A stretch of 64,000 nucleotides of DNA from Symbiodinium sp. CCMP2592 (Eukaryota; Sar; Dinophyceae; Suessiales; Symbiodiniaceae). The stretch is taken from NCBI GenBank assembly GCA_905221615.1, contig CAJNDT010001013.1, forward strand, positions 1-64,000. Direction: 5' to 3'. A model generated the notes under the pieces. That model saw nothing but the letters and a program-made list of their open reading frames with translations. It did not search any database and had not been told where the DNA came from. Below are positions 49,042 through 60,736 of the stretch, in pieces (within the stretch, counting starts at the first letter, position 1; the number at the start of each line of letters is the position of its first letter). Position numbers and translations under genes: made by a program.

Positions 49042-49160
49042 CGTGGGAAGGAAGGAAGGAAGGAAGAGAGGAAGAGAGGAAGGAGGGAAGGAAGAAAGGA
49101 AGGAGAAAACAAACAAGGAAGGAAGCAAGAAAGGAAGGATGGAAGAAAAAAGGAACGTAA
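49042..49160 (+). repeat. (GGAA)n purine tract
   Basis: GAAGGAAGGAAGG with AGAG interruptions over about 120 bp. Strong strand asymmetry; apparent ORFs on both strands here are artefacts. Confidence 0.85.
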
Positions 49161-49331
49161 TCGTATATACACTGATACCTGCGCAACACTGGACTTCATT
49201 GATGGCATTGCAGGTCACCCATGCCCGATCAAAGCTATGAATCAACGATGCAGCACGCGCGCAGGATTGCAACTCGGCACCACCTTCCACAGGCATGGAG
49301 GCATCGATGCGTAGCAAGAAGCAAAACCCAG

Positions 49332-49848
49332 AGAGAACCCTAAACCCTAAACCAGAGGCATATTCTCATGTGGGAAATGTTGATTTTTCCCGGGAAACAC
49401 CTCGAAAACGAACCAAAAACAAAGCAATGAGTTAATCTCATGAAAAGATATAAGAAATTTTGTTTTTCCGTGGAAAACCAAGTAAACGAATCAAAACGAA
49501 AGAATTCATAGGAACTCATTCAAAAAGTGGTATTAATCTTACGAAGCTATACATTGTTGGTTTTCCTAGGAAAAACCAAGACAACGAACCAAAGAAAAAC
49601 AATGAACACCAAATAGAGAGAAATAAGATAAATGCTCCCAAAACAACTTCACTCGTTTGTTTTCCTGCGTAAACGTAGAAGTAAACATAGACAAATACAG
49701 GTCTATGCATGTAGATATGGACATATCGAGAAAATCCTGGTTTTCCACCTTAAAACTAGATACAAGATAGGTTTTATACTAGGGAAATATAAACAAACTA
49801 GAAGTTTTCCTATGGGAACGTAGGCAACTCCCCCCTAAACCCGAAACC
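49332..49848 (+). repeat. 551-bp-period direct repeat, copy 1
   Basis: Begins after CCCTAAACC with AGAGGCATATTCTCATGTGG. It contains a series of short palindromes (TTTTTCCCGGGAAA, TTTTTCCGTGGAAAA, TTTTCCTAGGAAAA). The apparent ORF at 49460-49672 is duplicated with it and is not a recognisable protein. Confidence 0.85.
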
Positions 49849-49882
49849 CGGGAACGTAGGGAACTCCCCTCCCCCCCTAAAC

Positions 49883-50400
49883 CCTAAACCCTAAACCCTA
49901 AACCAGAGGCATATTCTCATGTGGGAAATGTTGGTTTTTCCCGGGAAACACCTAGGACACGAACCAAAAACAAAGCAATGAGTTAATCTCATGAAAAGAT
50001 ATAAGAAATTTTGTTTTTCCGTGGAAAACCAAGTAAACGAATCAAAACGAAAGAATTCATAGGAACTCATTCAAAAAGTGGTATTAATCTTACGAAGCTA
50101 TACATTGTTGGTTTTCCTAGGAAAAACCAAGACAACGAACCAAAGAAAAACAATGAACACCAAATAGAGAGAAATAAGATAAATGCTCCCAAAACAACTT
50201 CACTCGTTTGTTTTCCTGCGTAAACATATCTACATCCATAGACAAATACAGGTCTATGGATGTAGATATGGACATATCGAGAAAATCCTGGTTTTCCACC
50301 TTAAAACTAGATACAAGATAGGTTTTATACTAGGGAAATATAAACAAACTAGAAGTTTTCCCATGGGAACGTAGGGAACTCCCCCCTAAACCCGAAACCA
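49883..50400 (+). repeat. 551-bp-period direct repeat, copy 2
   Basis: Nearly identical to copy 1. The main difference is a local change near 50225-50245, where TATCTACATCCATAG replaces TAGAAGTAAACATAG, making a new inverted match with GGTCTATGGATGTAGATATG. Confidence 0.85.
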
Positions 50401-50545
50401 GGGAACGTAGGGAACTCCCCCCTAAACCCGAAACCCCTAGCCCCGCCCCCACCCCCGCCCCCCCCCCCCAAAAAAAAAAAGAGGGCCAAAAAAAAAAAAA
50501 TGAAAGGGTCAAACAAAAATCTCCACCCTACTTCGACCAGTAACC

Positions 50546-53190
50546 CGGAACCCCAAAACCAAACTCTCAACACCTACCTAGAGTAACTAATGTACCTTTA
50601 GAAGAGGGATATGACCCTTGTAAACTTGGTATACATTTAGCTGTTTTTGAAGTCCATTGGTTGGCCTAGGTCAGGAACGACTTTGCCGGCTAAGTCTGTA
50701 TGTCGCAGCCACGTTGTCTCACTCTGTACAGTCGATTGTTGCTTTTATGTTCTTGCTTTCTTGATTCTTATACGGACCGAGCGCAGCAGCTGCTGTCACC
50801 GAGGCCCACTCACGCAAAAAAAATTATATTGGCTTGTCGTTGCACAGGTCCCAGGCGCTTTCTCATTTAGAAGGTTGGCCTTTGCCTAGTTGTGTTCCCA
50901 ACAAAAACACATCCAGGTTGCGAGTATGGCTTGTGGAGGTCAAAGGTGTGTGCATGTACATGTCTGTACATACATACATTCCAAGAATTGACTGATTTGG
51001 TGCGGTCATCGCATGAATTACAGCCATCTCAGCTTGTGTGCAGCTGAACCTGTCATGGGAACATGCACACATGCATGATGTCACAACTGCGAGCGAATGA
51101 TGAAACTGCAGCGGGTGACCTGGGCTGCACGAATAGTCGCGACCATTTGGCACCTCTGCACACAAGCTTCGGCCGAGGTCGTCATGTTAGTTCATCCGAT
51201 GAGCACTGTATGTGCAAGTGGTCAATTCACAGCACAGCAACAACGCAACACAATCTTTGCAAAACTCTTCCTAGGCTTAGGCCCAGAATGAATGGTGTAC
51301 CAACAGGCACCAGGTAGCAAAAGGCACGATGACGGTTTCAGCATAAATCGGTGTTTCCTCCCAGGAGACATGCCAGCTACACCAATCACTTCACAAGCAG
51401 CTTCAAACGGGCTTTAAAGCTTTTGAGGCCTTCCACATGAATCACCCATTTAGACAAGATTGTTGGTGATCTCGAGCCGCTCCTCCATGTTTTTGGCACC
51501 TGTCTCGATTGACCTGCTGTTGATGGTCGTCAAAGCTCAACAACTTCGTGAGAAGTTCGTCCGCCGAGTTGATGTGCTTGCTGCCTCCCCTTGAGGATGG
51601 AGTTAAAGCTGCTTTTGCTTTCCTGGTCCTTCACGTTGGTGAGTTCTCATTCCGTTTGCCTTTCCGGGCTGCAAGACACTCTGTTTGCCCTCCAAGTGCT
51701 TATAGCTGGGGTTTTCCAGTTTGACACCGAAGCCGGCGTTCTTGTCCAGAACCGAAGTCTTCACATCCACGGCTTGATCGAGCTCTGATTTTTTTTGTGG
51801 TCGGATCATCCTCGGTCTGGGTGCTGTGTATGAAATAGGAGCGGCTGATCGAGTTCAGCTCACTGTTGTTGGGATCCAGTCCTGAAATCCAGAATCTTTT
51901 GGATTACGTTTTCAATGCAAAGTTTTAGTTTTGGTTCAGAAGTTCCAGTAGCATCGGACCGGCGTGCAACCTGCATTTTTCAACCTGTGCACTTGGTGAG
52001 CCCGACAAACGCAGCTTCAGATACAGCCATCGCAGGCCGTGTTGAGACAGAGCCAGAAGTCCAATAGATGTGTGAAAAGATCTCACAATGGTTTCGACAT
52101 CCCTTGTCGATGTAGCTTCCAAGTCAGAAGCATGATTAGACTTTAGACCTAGCAGCAACATGTTTCGAGTGCACAGATGGTCAAGTCCAGGGTGAGTGCG
52201 CAGCTTGCTGACAGGCATAGCGCTGTGTGAAGCTGAAATTTCCTTCGATGTCTAAACCCTAAACCCCTAAACCCTAAACCGCGCGTTCTTTCAGCCCTGG
52301 ATCACTCAAGGCAAGAACTCTGAGCAGTTCGGTTGTTTGGTTGCAGCATGAACCTCTTTGCTGTTCACCATCCTACTTCCCCATGTTGGCTCTTTGCAGC
52401 GAGGCTTGCGGCTTTGCAAGATGACCATCGATGTGGAGACCGCGATCGTGCCTCGCGGCATTAAGCAACATGCACCGGTTCTGCGGTGTTTGGGCCAGTA
52501 TGTGTCGTGTGTGATTTAAACAAATTCTGCTTTGCCACGGCTACAGGAGTGTCTGAAGCTGCAAGGTGCAAGGAACGCCGTTGGTTTGGGCTGCTCCATT
52601 TCCACGAAACATGTTTCTCACCCTACTCGATCCTATCCGAAAAATCCTCGCCACACGTCAAAGCTTCGAGTCTTGTCCCACTCGCGGCCGCAGATAGAAA
52701 CAGGAAGACTGCACAATGTCAAACAGAAGACACTTGTTGTGGGAAGGGGTGACGGTAGATGCTTCAGATGTCCATCATTGCTTCATGTATATAGGTTCAA
52801 ACACATGCTCAAACACAGGCTCGAGTTCTGGACTGTAGAGGCTTGTAATGTAAGCTGGCTCGTACTTTGAATGCCAGGTGCGCGTTGGCGGGTGGCTGCC
52901 GTGGCAAGGCATATTCTATTGCCGGTCACTGGACCGGCCCTAATGTATGATGGCTATTGCGATACGCAATAAAGAAGTTGCCGTGAGCAGAATGTGCAGA
53001 CTAAAAAGCCTTGCCGACATTTCGCGAATATGTGCTTTCACCATATGGCTTCCAATTCTATGCTATGCTGCCCAAGATGTCGCTTCTAAATGCTTGTACA
53101 TGCTGTGTTGTCAAGAGCGTTGTGCCGCCATAGTTTGTAGCTTATTGCCTGTAGCTTCTTGCTTGCTGAGATGTGTATGTGTCTACGCAT
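50546..53190. other. Spacer with no recognised gene
   Basis: Mixed-composition sequence, with only a short CCCTAAA patch at 52252-52280. Some minus-strand frames (51925-52218) look weakly protein-like but match nothing I know. Confidence 0.3.
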
Positions 53191-53194
53191 GTGC

Positions 53195-53290
53195 ATATGT
53201 AACTATGTATGTATGTATGTATGTATGCATATGTATTAGCATATATATATATATATACATATGTATATGTATAAATGCATACATGTGCGC
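53195..53290 (+). repeat. (TATG)n and (TA)n microsatellite
   Basis: TATGTATGTATG followed by (TA)n and mixed ATGTAT words. Confidence 0.85.
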
Positions 53291-54129
53291 ACATACACCA
53301 TTTAGCATGTGTTGTCGTTGGTAGGTAAGGTTTCACTTGTTCGTAATATATCGGAAGCTGCTACATATCACTATCTGTCTATGTCGCAACAACACCACAA
53401 ACACTGAACCTCAAGCCCCCACTCTGTCAGGGTGCTTCTGCTTCATGCGGCCCGAGCGCCGCGTTTGCTGCCTCAGATTGAAGCACTGGGCTACACCGAG
53501 GGCTCTGCAGTTCGCTTTCGGGTTTAGGGAAGTAATTCCCAAGCCTTCGCCTCAGTATGGGAGCTTGTATTTATTATGGGAAGGCATGAACAGGTGTTCC
53601 TAATTGCTTCCTCAGCGATGAGCCCATGGGCCCTTGGGTTCAGGGTCGGATGGACCATCGACAAGACAGGCAAAGCTCGAAATGGCAAATTCGGAGTTGG
53701 CGCTTGTTGTGTACAATTTGTAGTACAATGTGCCATAGTATACTGCCATATACTATACTTTAGTATAGTATGCGAAAGTATATTAACATATACCTTATGT
53801 TCTGAATCATAATATATTATGCGATAATATACGAGAATTACACTAATACACCAGGTGGTGCTACAGGGCGACCTTCTCCTGCTCTGTCACCTTGCACAAG
53901 GCAGGTTCAGCGTCGAATCTAAAAGGTCGGGGCCTGTGACAGCAACACTCTGAAAGTCCTCTTTATTGTGCTGGATGATGTTTGCTCATTCCTGGGATGT
54001 GAAGCTAGACCCCCAACCATAAACCGTCAATATTCATGAAGTTCGCAAAGCGGCAATGTGCCTCCGGAGCTGGCAGGGCCGTCTCGTGGGGCTCCATTTA
54101 ACATTACATGTACCATCGTATGCTACATT

Positions 54130-54220
54130 ATGTGTACGTATATATATATATATATGTATATATATGCTCACCCCCCCCCATTGACAGACCATGGCCTTGT
54201 GACACTGTGCTCTTGGCAGG
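54130..54220 (+). mobile_element. Half copy of C-run foldback element after (TA)n
   Basis: (TA)n, then GCTCACCCCCCCCCATTGACAGACCATGG. The C-run plus TTGACAGACCATG matches, in inverse, the right end of the element at 56143-56215. Confidence 0.5.
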
Positions 54221-54369
54221 TGACTCGGCTGAGATATTGTATCTAAACACGCCACACCCGACGATAATCTGTAAAGTAAGACCTTCAAGTAGATATACAA
54301 CGTATACTTTGACATGCCATGTACTGAGGACGCATGCACCAGACGTGCGGCACATGAGTTACGCAATAG

Positions 54370-55640
54370 TTTTGTGGTAGTATCGGTATTAGGGTGAGTA
54401 TGATTCTTAAGATTAGTACTATTGTTTGCTGTAAGTATACATATCAATATTGCCAACTATAGTTTAGTGTAAGTGCTCATGTTCGTGTTAGAGTTAGCGC
54501 TACTGCCAGTGTCAATGTCAGTAATACAGCACCACTGCTACGAGTAGTATCAGTATCAGTCTTAATGCTGGGTTCAATAGCAGCTTATACTCGCAGAAGT
54601 GCTAGTATTAGTATCAATATTAGAACTAGTTAGTTTTGATATGTTAGTATATTGATAGTCTCGTATATTAGCAGATTAGTATCTCAATGCATCAATGTAT
54701 TCGAACAGTAAAATATTTGCATACTTGTATACTAGTATATTTTACATGTTAGTACAACTGGTGCATGAATACACTCGTATATTGGTGTATTAGTTTACTA
54801 GTATATTAACATACCAGTATATTCGTACGTTAGCATATTAGTATACTAGTATGTGTACCATATTCATGTGTTGTCTAATCATTTATAAGTATATGAGTAT
54901 GCTGGCATATTAGTATGCGAACTTGTCATGTCGGTATTCTTGCATGTTGCAGTAGTCGTATATTAGTATAGTCACATATTAGTATAGTATATTCATACAA
55001 CAACGAAAAGTACATTGTTACATTGGTATATGGGTATATGCCTATGCCAAAGCATTAATACATGAATGCATATGTATATATCTGTATCTTAGGATAGTGG
55101 CATGTGTTTTATGTACATTAGTATATGCAGGTGTCTATTAGTAGTGAATTTATTTTTCATATCAATATGAATATACTATTGGCATTCAAATTCGTAGGAG
55201 TATTAATGTCAATATTATTAGAATTAAGACTCTTTATAGTCGTATTAGCCATAATATGAGTGTGCATGCTGGTAATACTAGTGGCATTCTTGAAATATTC
55301 AGCAGATTACCAAAGTCCGCATTAATGTTGGTGATAGCACTACTGTTAACGCACAAGAGTTTGCGTCTTCGTATTCGTAGGAGTATCAATAGCTATGTGT
55401 TAAGTATTAGCAGTAGTGTTAGCGTTAGTACTATTATATTATTGATGATCTACATTCACAAGAATGTTTGTATTAGTACTACTCTTGATCACGTGAAAAT
55501 ACTAACAGTTGAATACATGAGTGAGTTAAAGGGTTTGAATTTTGATATAGTGGTATGCAAATTTATGTACATTAGCACATACAGGTGCCTGTTAGTATTG
55601 GTGTTAATATACACTATTACCAATATGAATATGATTATTG
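54370..55640. repeat. Degenerate TAGTATATTAG-rich tract
   Basis: Over 1.2 kb dominated by TAGTA, TATTAG and AGTAT words with no fixed period. It looks like a decayed AT-rich satellite. Apparent ORFs (for example 55256-55717) are Ile/Ser/Val-rich by-products. Confidence 0.6.
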
Positions 55641-55849
55641 ATATGCGTGCCTCGCCCTACTGTGACGTCATATTGGCTCCGAAAGTGACATTAGTTCTGG
55701 TTCGATGCGGAGACTAGCACGATAAGGCGCTCGGGTGTCCCACCAAGAAAGGAATTACAGAGCACATGTGTATGGATGAGGGTTGTGCTGATACACTACA
55801 CAGTAAGCACTACATAGTAATCTCACTTGAGTCATATATAGAACAGATT

Positions 55850-56125
55850 CCAGCATTTCCAAAATTTCCAAAATTTTCTTCCATATCTTTCCGGATTTCC
55901 AAAATTTCCAAAATTTCCAAAATTTCCGAAATTTCCGAAATTTCGGAAATTCCCGAAATTTCCAAAATTTCCAAGATTTCCAAAACGGCCCGACCTAGTC
56001 GACAGGATTTTTCCAAAACATAAGGGCGGACTTTTTGGAAATTTTGGAAATTTTGGGAATTTTGGAAATCCGGAAAGTTAGGGGAGCGAATTTTGAAAAT
56101 TTTAGAAATTTTGGAATTGAGTTTT
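55850..56125. repeat. Foldback array of AAAATTTCC units
   Basis: The left arm (about 55850-55985) is made of TTTCCAAAA units, some as TTTCCGAAA. The right arm (about 56033-56125) is the inverse, TTTTGGAAA units. A 45-bp unique spacer with CGGCCCGACCTAGTCGACAGG separates them. The whole can fold into one long hairpin. Confidence 0.75.
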
Positions 56126-56142
56126 TGAAAGCTGAGTGCCCC

Positions 56143-56213
56143 CTCCCCCCCGATCACAGACCATGCGCTACGACTGAGTTGAAAGGGCATGGTCTGTCAA
56201 CGGGGGGGTGTGA

Positions 56214-56215
<2 letters not shown>
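56143..56215. mobile_element. Small foldback element with C/G-run ends
   Basis: CCCCCCCCGATCACAGACCATGC on the left and GCATGGTCTGTCAACGGGGGGG on the right are inverted repeats around about 25 bp. A (TA)n tract follows at 56216-56252. Confidence 0.65.
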
Positions 56216-56253
<38 letters not shown>

Positions 56254-56761
56254 CAAAGTTCATGCTATGTAAATATACAACAAAGTTAGAGTTATATGTA
56301 TATATATATATATATATACGTACATGCTCATAACCGTCTATCCATTTATCTATCCATATGTATCCATGAGCTTGTCATTACCTCCGCTTGTTCTCCCTTG
56401 TAACAAGGACCCTGAAAGGGACGCTAAGTAAGAGAACCAGCCAAATGCACCCATGTCCCTTTCTGGCTTTGCCTGTCCGCCCTTTTTATGCCGACTCGTG
56501 GGCATTCCTCTGCTGCTACTCTTGCTCGTCTTTGTGTTTCTGCTTGAGAGGCTTGGGCTTTCTGCAGCGGTGGAATCTCTTCAGAATGGATTGTCTGCGG
56601 TCAGAAATGCTGGGTACTTGCTGATCTGTATATACAGCAGCTGTTTTGGTGTTGGTGTCCCTTTCCCGAACAAATTCTTTCCGTTGAGTGAACACCGAGG
56701 CCCCCTTTGAGTTCGTTCGGAGCCTGCAGATAGGGGAAGCACAAGCTGCATGCCCAAACGG

Positions 56762-56870
56762 CACCCTAAACCCTGAATCCTAAACCCTGAACCCTAAAAC
56801 TCTAAAACCCTAAGCCCCAAACCCTAAAACCCTAAACCCTGAACCCTGAATCCCCTAAATCCAAACCCCA
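56762..56870 (+). repeat. CCCTAAA-like tract
   Basis: CCCTAAACCCTGAATCC-type degenerate telomere-like units just upstream of the tentative second gene. Confidence 0.7.
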
Positions 56871-56889
56871 AGCCCAGTCCACAGCAGCA

Positions 56890-59800
56890 GGCGAACACCC
56901 GGCAGTGCTGCAGATGCGGTCCCTGAAGAATCTGGGTAGCCTCCGGGATTGCAACATGTCATTTGGGATGAAATATGACTTGCCGAGCATACCCTAAACC
57001 CGAAAGCCCAAAATCATGGACCCAAAACCCTGAAGCCTAAGCCCTAGAACTCTAAACCCTAAACCTTAAACTCACCGCTTCCTGATCCTTTGCGGGCTAC
57101 CTCCCAGGCGTTCCAGAGATTACGGACGTGGATCCGCCAGCTCCCCGGATTAAGCGAAGGAGAGTTTATCCTAAACCCTAAACCCTAAACCCAAAACCCA
57201 AAACCCCAACCAAGTTGGTTAACAGGGTTTGTCAGATATGTAGGATAAGGTTTTTTTAAGTAGAGTGCTTTTAAGATGCGGATTCGACGGTTGTCATAGG
57301 GTCCCAAGGAGTTGGCTTTGTGGGGATTTGTCAGTTGTTTTCTTCAATGGAAATTTGTGTATGGGGGTTCTTTACGAAGAGGGGTCCCGATACAACGGAT
57401 CACTCGCAGTAGCTGGCAGCTATACGAATTTGGGGGGCTCAGGTGCCGGAACGTTGCTTTTCTGCATATGCATCAGTGAGGTGATTCCATTGTTTGCACT
57501 TTTCTCTCATGGTTTCATTCTGCATAATTCTTCAACAAAGACGCAACTTGCTGAGTCGCAGATCGTGGAAGAGTCCCTGAACCCTAAACCCCACACCCTG
57601 AACCCGAAACCGAGAAGAATAACCCGAAGCCCTAAATCGTGTAAAGCAATTTTCCCTGGCAGATTGCAGGTGTACTGTCCAGCGTGTTGTGCTGCTGGAC
57701 GACGTGAAGGCCCTTTGTCCGCTGACGTGGTTTGAAGCGGAGAACTTTGTTTTCCACACTTCAAACTGTCTGCTTGTCTTGTTGCTGTGTCGACTGTGGC
57801 TGTTTGCTGGTGCTGGAATTGTTGTTGGCACTGCTGATGGTTGTGGTGTCGGTGGTGGTGGTTTTGGCAAGGGGGAAGATGAGGTCTGTGGTCACGACGA
57901 TGCTGGCAAGAACGATGAGGGCTCACGAGTATTCATCTTTCTCATGAATGCTTACCGCAGCTTTGATTCTGCTGTTGTCTTTCGTATTATTGGGAGTTTT
58001 TCTTGTTACTAGTGTTATGCTCGCTGTTGCTATGATGAGGATCATCATCAGCATCACTCTCACGATTGTTGCTATTGCTGCTCACCTCATATACTGTCCT
58101 CCCCCTTGGTGTTGTCGTCATTAGGCTAATATTGTTGTTCTTATGCCAGTAGCCTTGTCGTTGCCTAGCACTGCGAATCACAAAGGGGCCATGCGAGTTA
58201 GGACTCGGTCGGTATGAGATGATGAGGTCAGCAGACCTCTCAGGGATCCTCAGGGTCTCAGTCGAGTATATTCGCACTGAGGGTTTACGGTAGTGTCCCA
58301 GAGAGAGTATTTGTTGTACCTGGTGGCGTATCGGGCAAGAGCTGGCCATGCCCAATGTTGGAGAATGCTGGTCTATAAAAAAAATTTGCGTTTTGCAAGC
58401 CTTGCATTGTGCTTGGCTTGTCGAGGTGCTTTCTGAAGGTGCTATCTGCACAGTCGTTCCCAAAGAGGGTGCGGGACTTGGGAGCCACCCCCGCTTTCTG
58501 CTTTGCGGCTTGAGTCTTAGATGTCGATGTCATTACCATGCAGGTTGGAAGCCCTAAGCATGCATACCGTAGATCCGAAAAGGACAAGATCCTGAACCGC
58601 GCCTCAGAAACCCTAAACCCTAGGAGCGGTAACCGAAGATTCTGAGTTATGAGCTCTTGACCCAAGGTTGAAACGGAGCTTAACACGTACAGTTGCCACT
58701 CCCTCCCGCCCAATCTAATCCGACACAACCACAATCGTCCCTCCACGAAGAAGGCAGCGAAGAACATAGCAGAGTCCACTTACGATGGGCAGACTCAGTA
58801 CACAAGTGACCACTGTCCGCGGCTGGAGAAGACTCCTCACAGAAGAACCCTTTGAATCTAGCTTCGTTTGCAATCTCATGCATCCCGTATATGCCATCAG
58901 AACTGGAAATCCAAGTATTTACGCTCACTTTAACACCGACACAGCATACACACTCCGCGTCCCCATGCCCTCTTTACGACAGATTCTATGATCCACTTCG
59001 CAGCTGATCACTCGCATCGACCCCTCATTGTGAACGGCGGACCACATTCCAAGATTCCGAAGATGGTGATGGCGCTGATGCTGCTGCAGATGTTGATGAT
59101 GCGAGCTCGCAGTTTCGTAATCATGGTTTTTATAAGAAAAACCTACACCTATGTTTCAAACATCCTATGCGACACGATGTAATGTCTAGTTGATTAGAAT
59201 GATTTAGACGTGCTAGGCGCCGTTCCTATTCGGACTCGGGTCGTGCGTCATTGGCATCGGCGGTGAGTAGCTGCTGGACTTCTGACCTTCTTACACATAA
59301 CGTAGTCATAGACAAAGCTGCGGCACTGGCGACACGAGGGCCAGCGGTGGCACTGGTTTTGTTGTCGGCATAATTGGAATATCACCCTCGTTTTGCCCTA
59401 ACCTAGTCCCCAGACAAGCAAGTAGCTCCTACGGAACCCGATTCTAGCTGCATGACTCCATCGCGCAATCTGAGGGCGTGCATTACACCTTCATTTCCGC
59501 ACGCAGCAGGTGCCACGGGCCGAAGTTCCGAGCTATTAAGATAGTAACTAGGGTTAGTAGGGTAACTATACTTATAATTACGTATAACCCCAATTAAGGT
59601 ACTTATTTGCATAGTTACTATAAGATTTCTAGGTTTCTCTCAATGACTGCACGGAACGGCTTTTGGGCAACCCTGAACACCTGTGCATCGTGAGCGAGAA
59701 ACGAAAACTTCCTCAGTACCCTTTGGTTGAGGCTGAGCGAGCCTCCGTGACGATTGCAGAAGCAGTAGAAATCCACTCCTGCTGCTGGTGCACTTGCACT

Positions 59801-60672
59801 GGCATTAACTTAGCATTGGAGCCTCTGTTCTGTAACATAGTTTTCCAGAAATGCTCGTCAAGAACGTCGCAGACAAAGTTCCCCTCAAGGGCTCCGATTT
59901 TAGCCATCCTGAAACCAGAATGAAGTACTTTCTAGATAGAAAGACCTTGTGTTCGACGGCGCGATACTCCGAGCAGCCGCTAACTTTGTCAAGAACAGCA
60001 AGTGCAATAGAAAGAGTAAGAATAAGAGTAGTAGTAACAGGAGTAGGAGTAGGAGTAGCAGTAGCAGTAGCAGTAGCAGTCGTAGTAGCAGTAGCAACAG
60101 CAACAGCAATAGTAGAAGTAGTGATCATCAGCCCAACTCCAAAGCTCCTGCCAGAGCCTTGTCAAGTCCACGCCGGCATTTCAGGTAGCCAGGCAATGGT
60201 GCCAGCTCCTGGACAAAGCTTGCCAGGGCATAACCAGGCAGGAGGAGGTCGGGCCGGACAGGTTTGTTTCTAAAGAGTTCGGAGTTTCAGGTTCAGTGAG
60301 GAGCTCTAGAGTTTTGTGGTTGAGCATCGCGGCCCCGGATTTGCACCACACGTACTGTTCCACTTTTGCAGGACGCCATCGTTTCAATCATCCTGTCTCC
60401 GACGTAAACAATGTGCTTCCAGAGCAGCCATAACCGTTGCCAGCTCCCAGCTGCTACTGCTCGCTCTTGCGACCATTGCTGTACTGGTGCAGTGTTAATG
60501 TTATACCATGACTTCATGATTCCACAACCATGCTACTGCTACATGTTACGAGACTGCGATCACTGCTTTTACTACTGCCGCCATGATGGCTGCCACTCCT
60601 CCTCGTCCTGCTTCGGCTGTTGCTGCCGCTGGCTACTAAAGGGGACTACCACTACTGCTGCTGCTGCTGCGG

Positions 60673-60736
<64 letters not shown>

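Larger units (their letters stand above)
48965..50545. mobile_element. Block bounded by long inverted repeats
   Basis: The left edge (48965-49035: TACTTCGACGGGGACCC, then T-runs, TTGACCCTTTTA, T-run, GGTGCCC, T-run) is repeated inverted at 50465-50545 (A-run, GAGGGCC, A-run, TGAAAGGGTCAA, then CTACTTCGACC). The homopolymer order is the same, so this is more than simple sequence. Contents: (GGAA)n tract, unique spacer, and a 551-bp direct duplication. No transposase seen. Confidence 0.5.

Noticed and set aside
48954..49317. Overlapping ORFs on both strands in the GGAA tract
   Set aside because: All are products of a stop-free purine repeat.
49460..50374. Pairs of 60-70 codon ORFs repeated 551 bp apart
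   Set aside because: They are repeated because the DNA is duplicated; composition is not protein-like and frames are not conserved by selection in any visible way.
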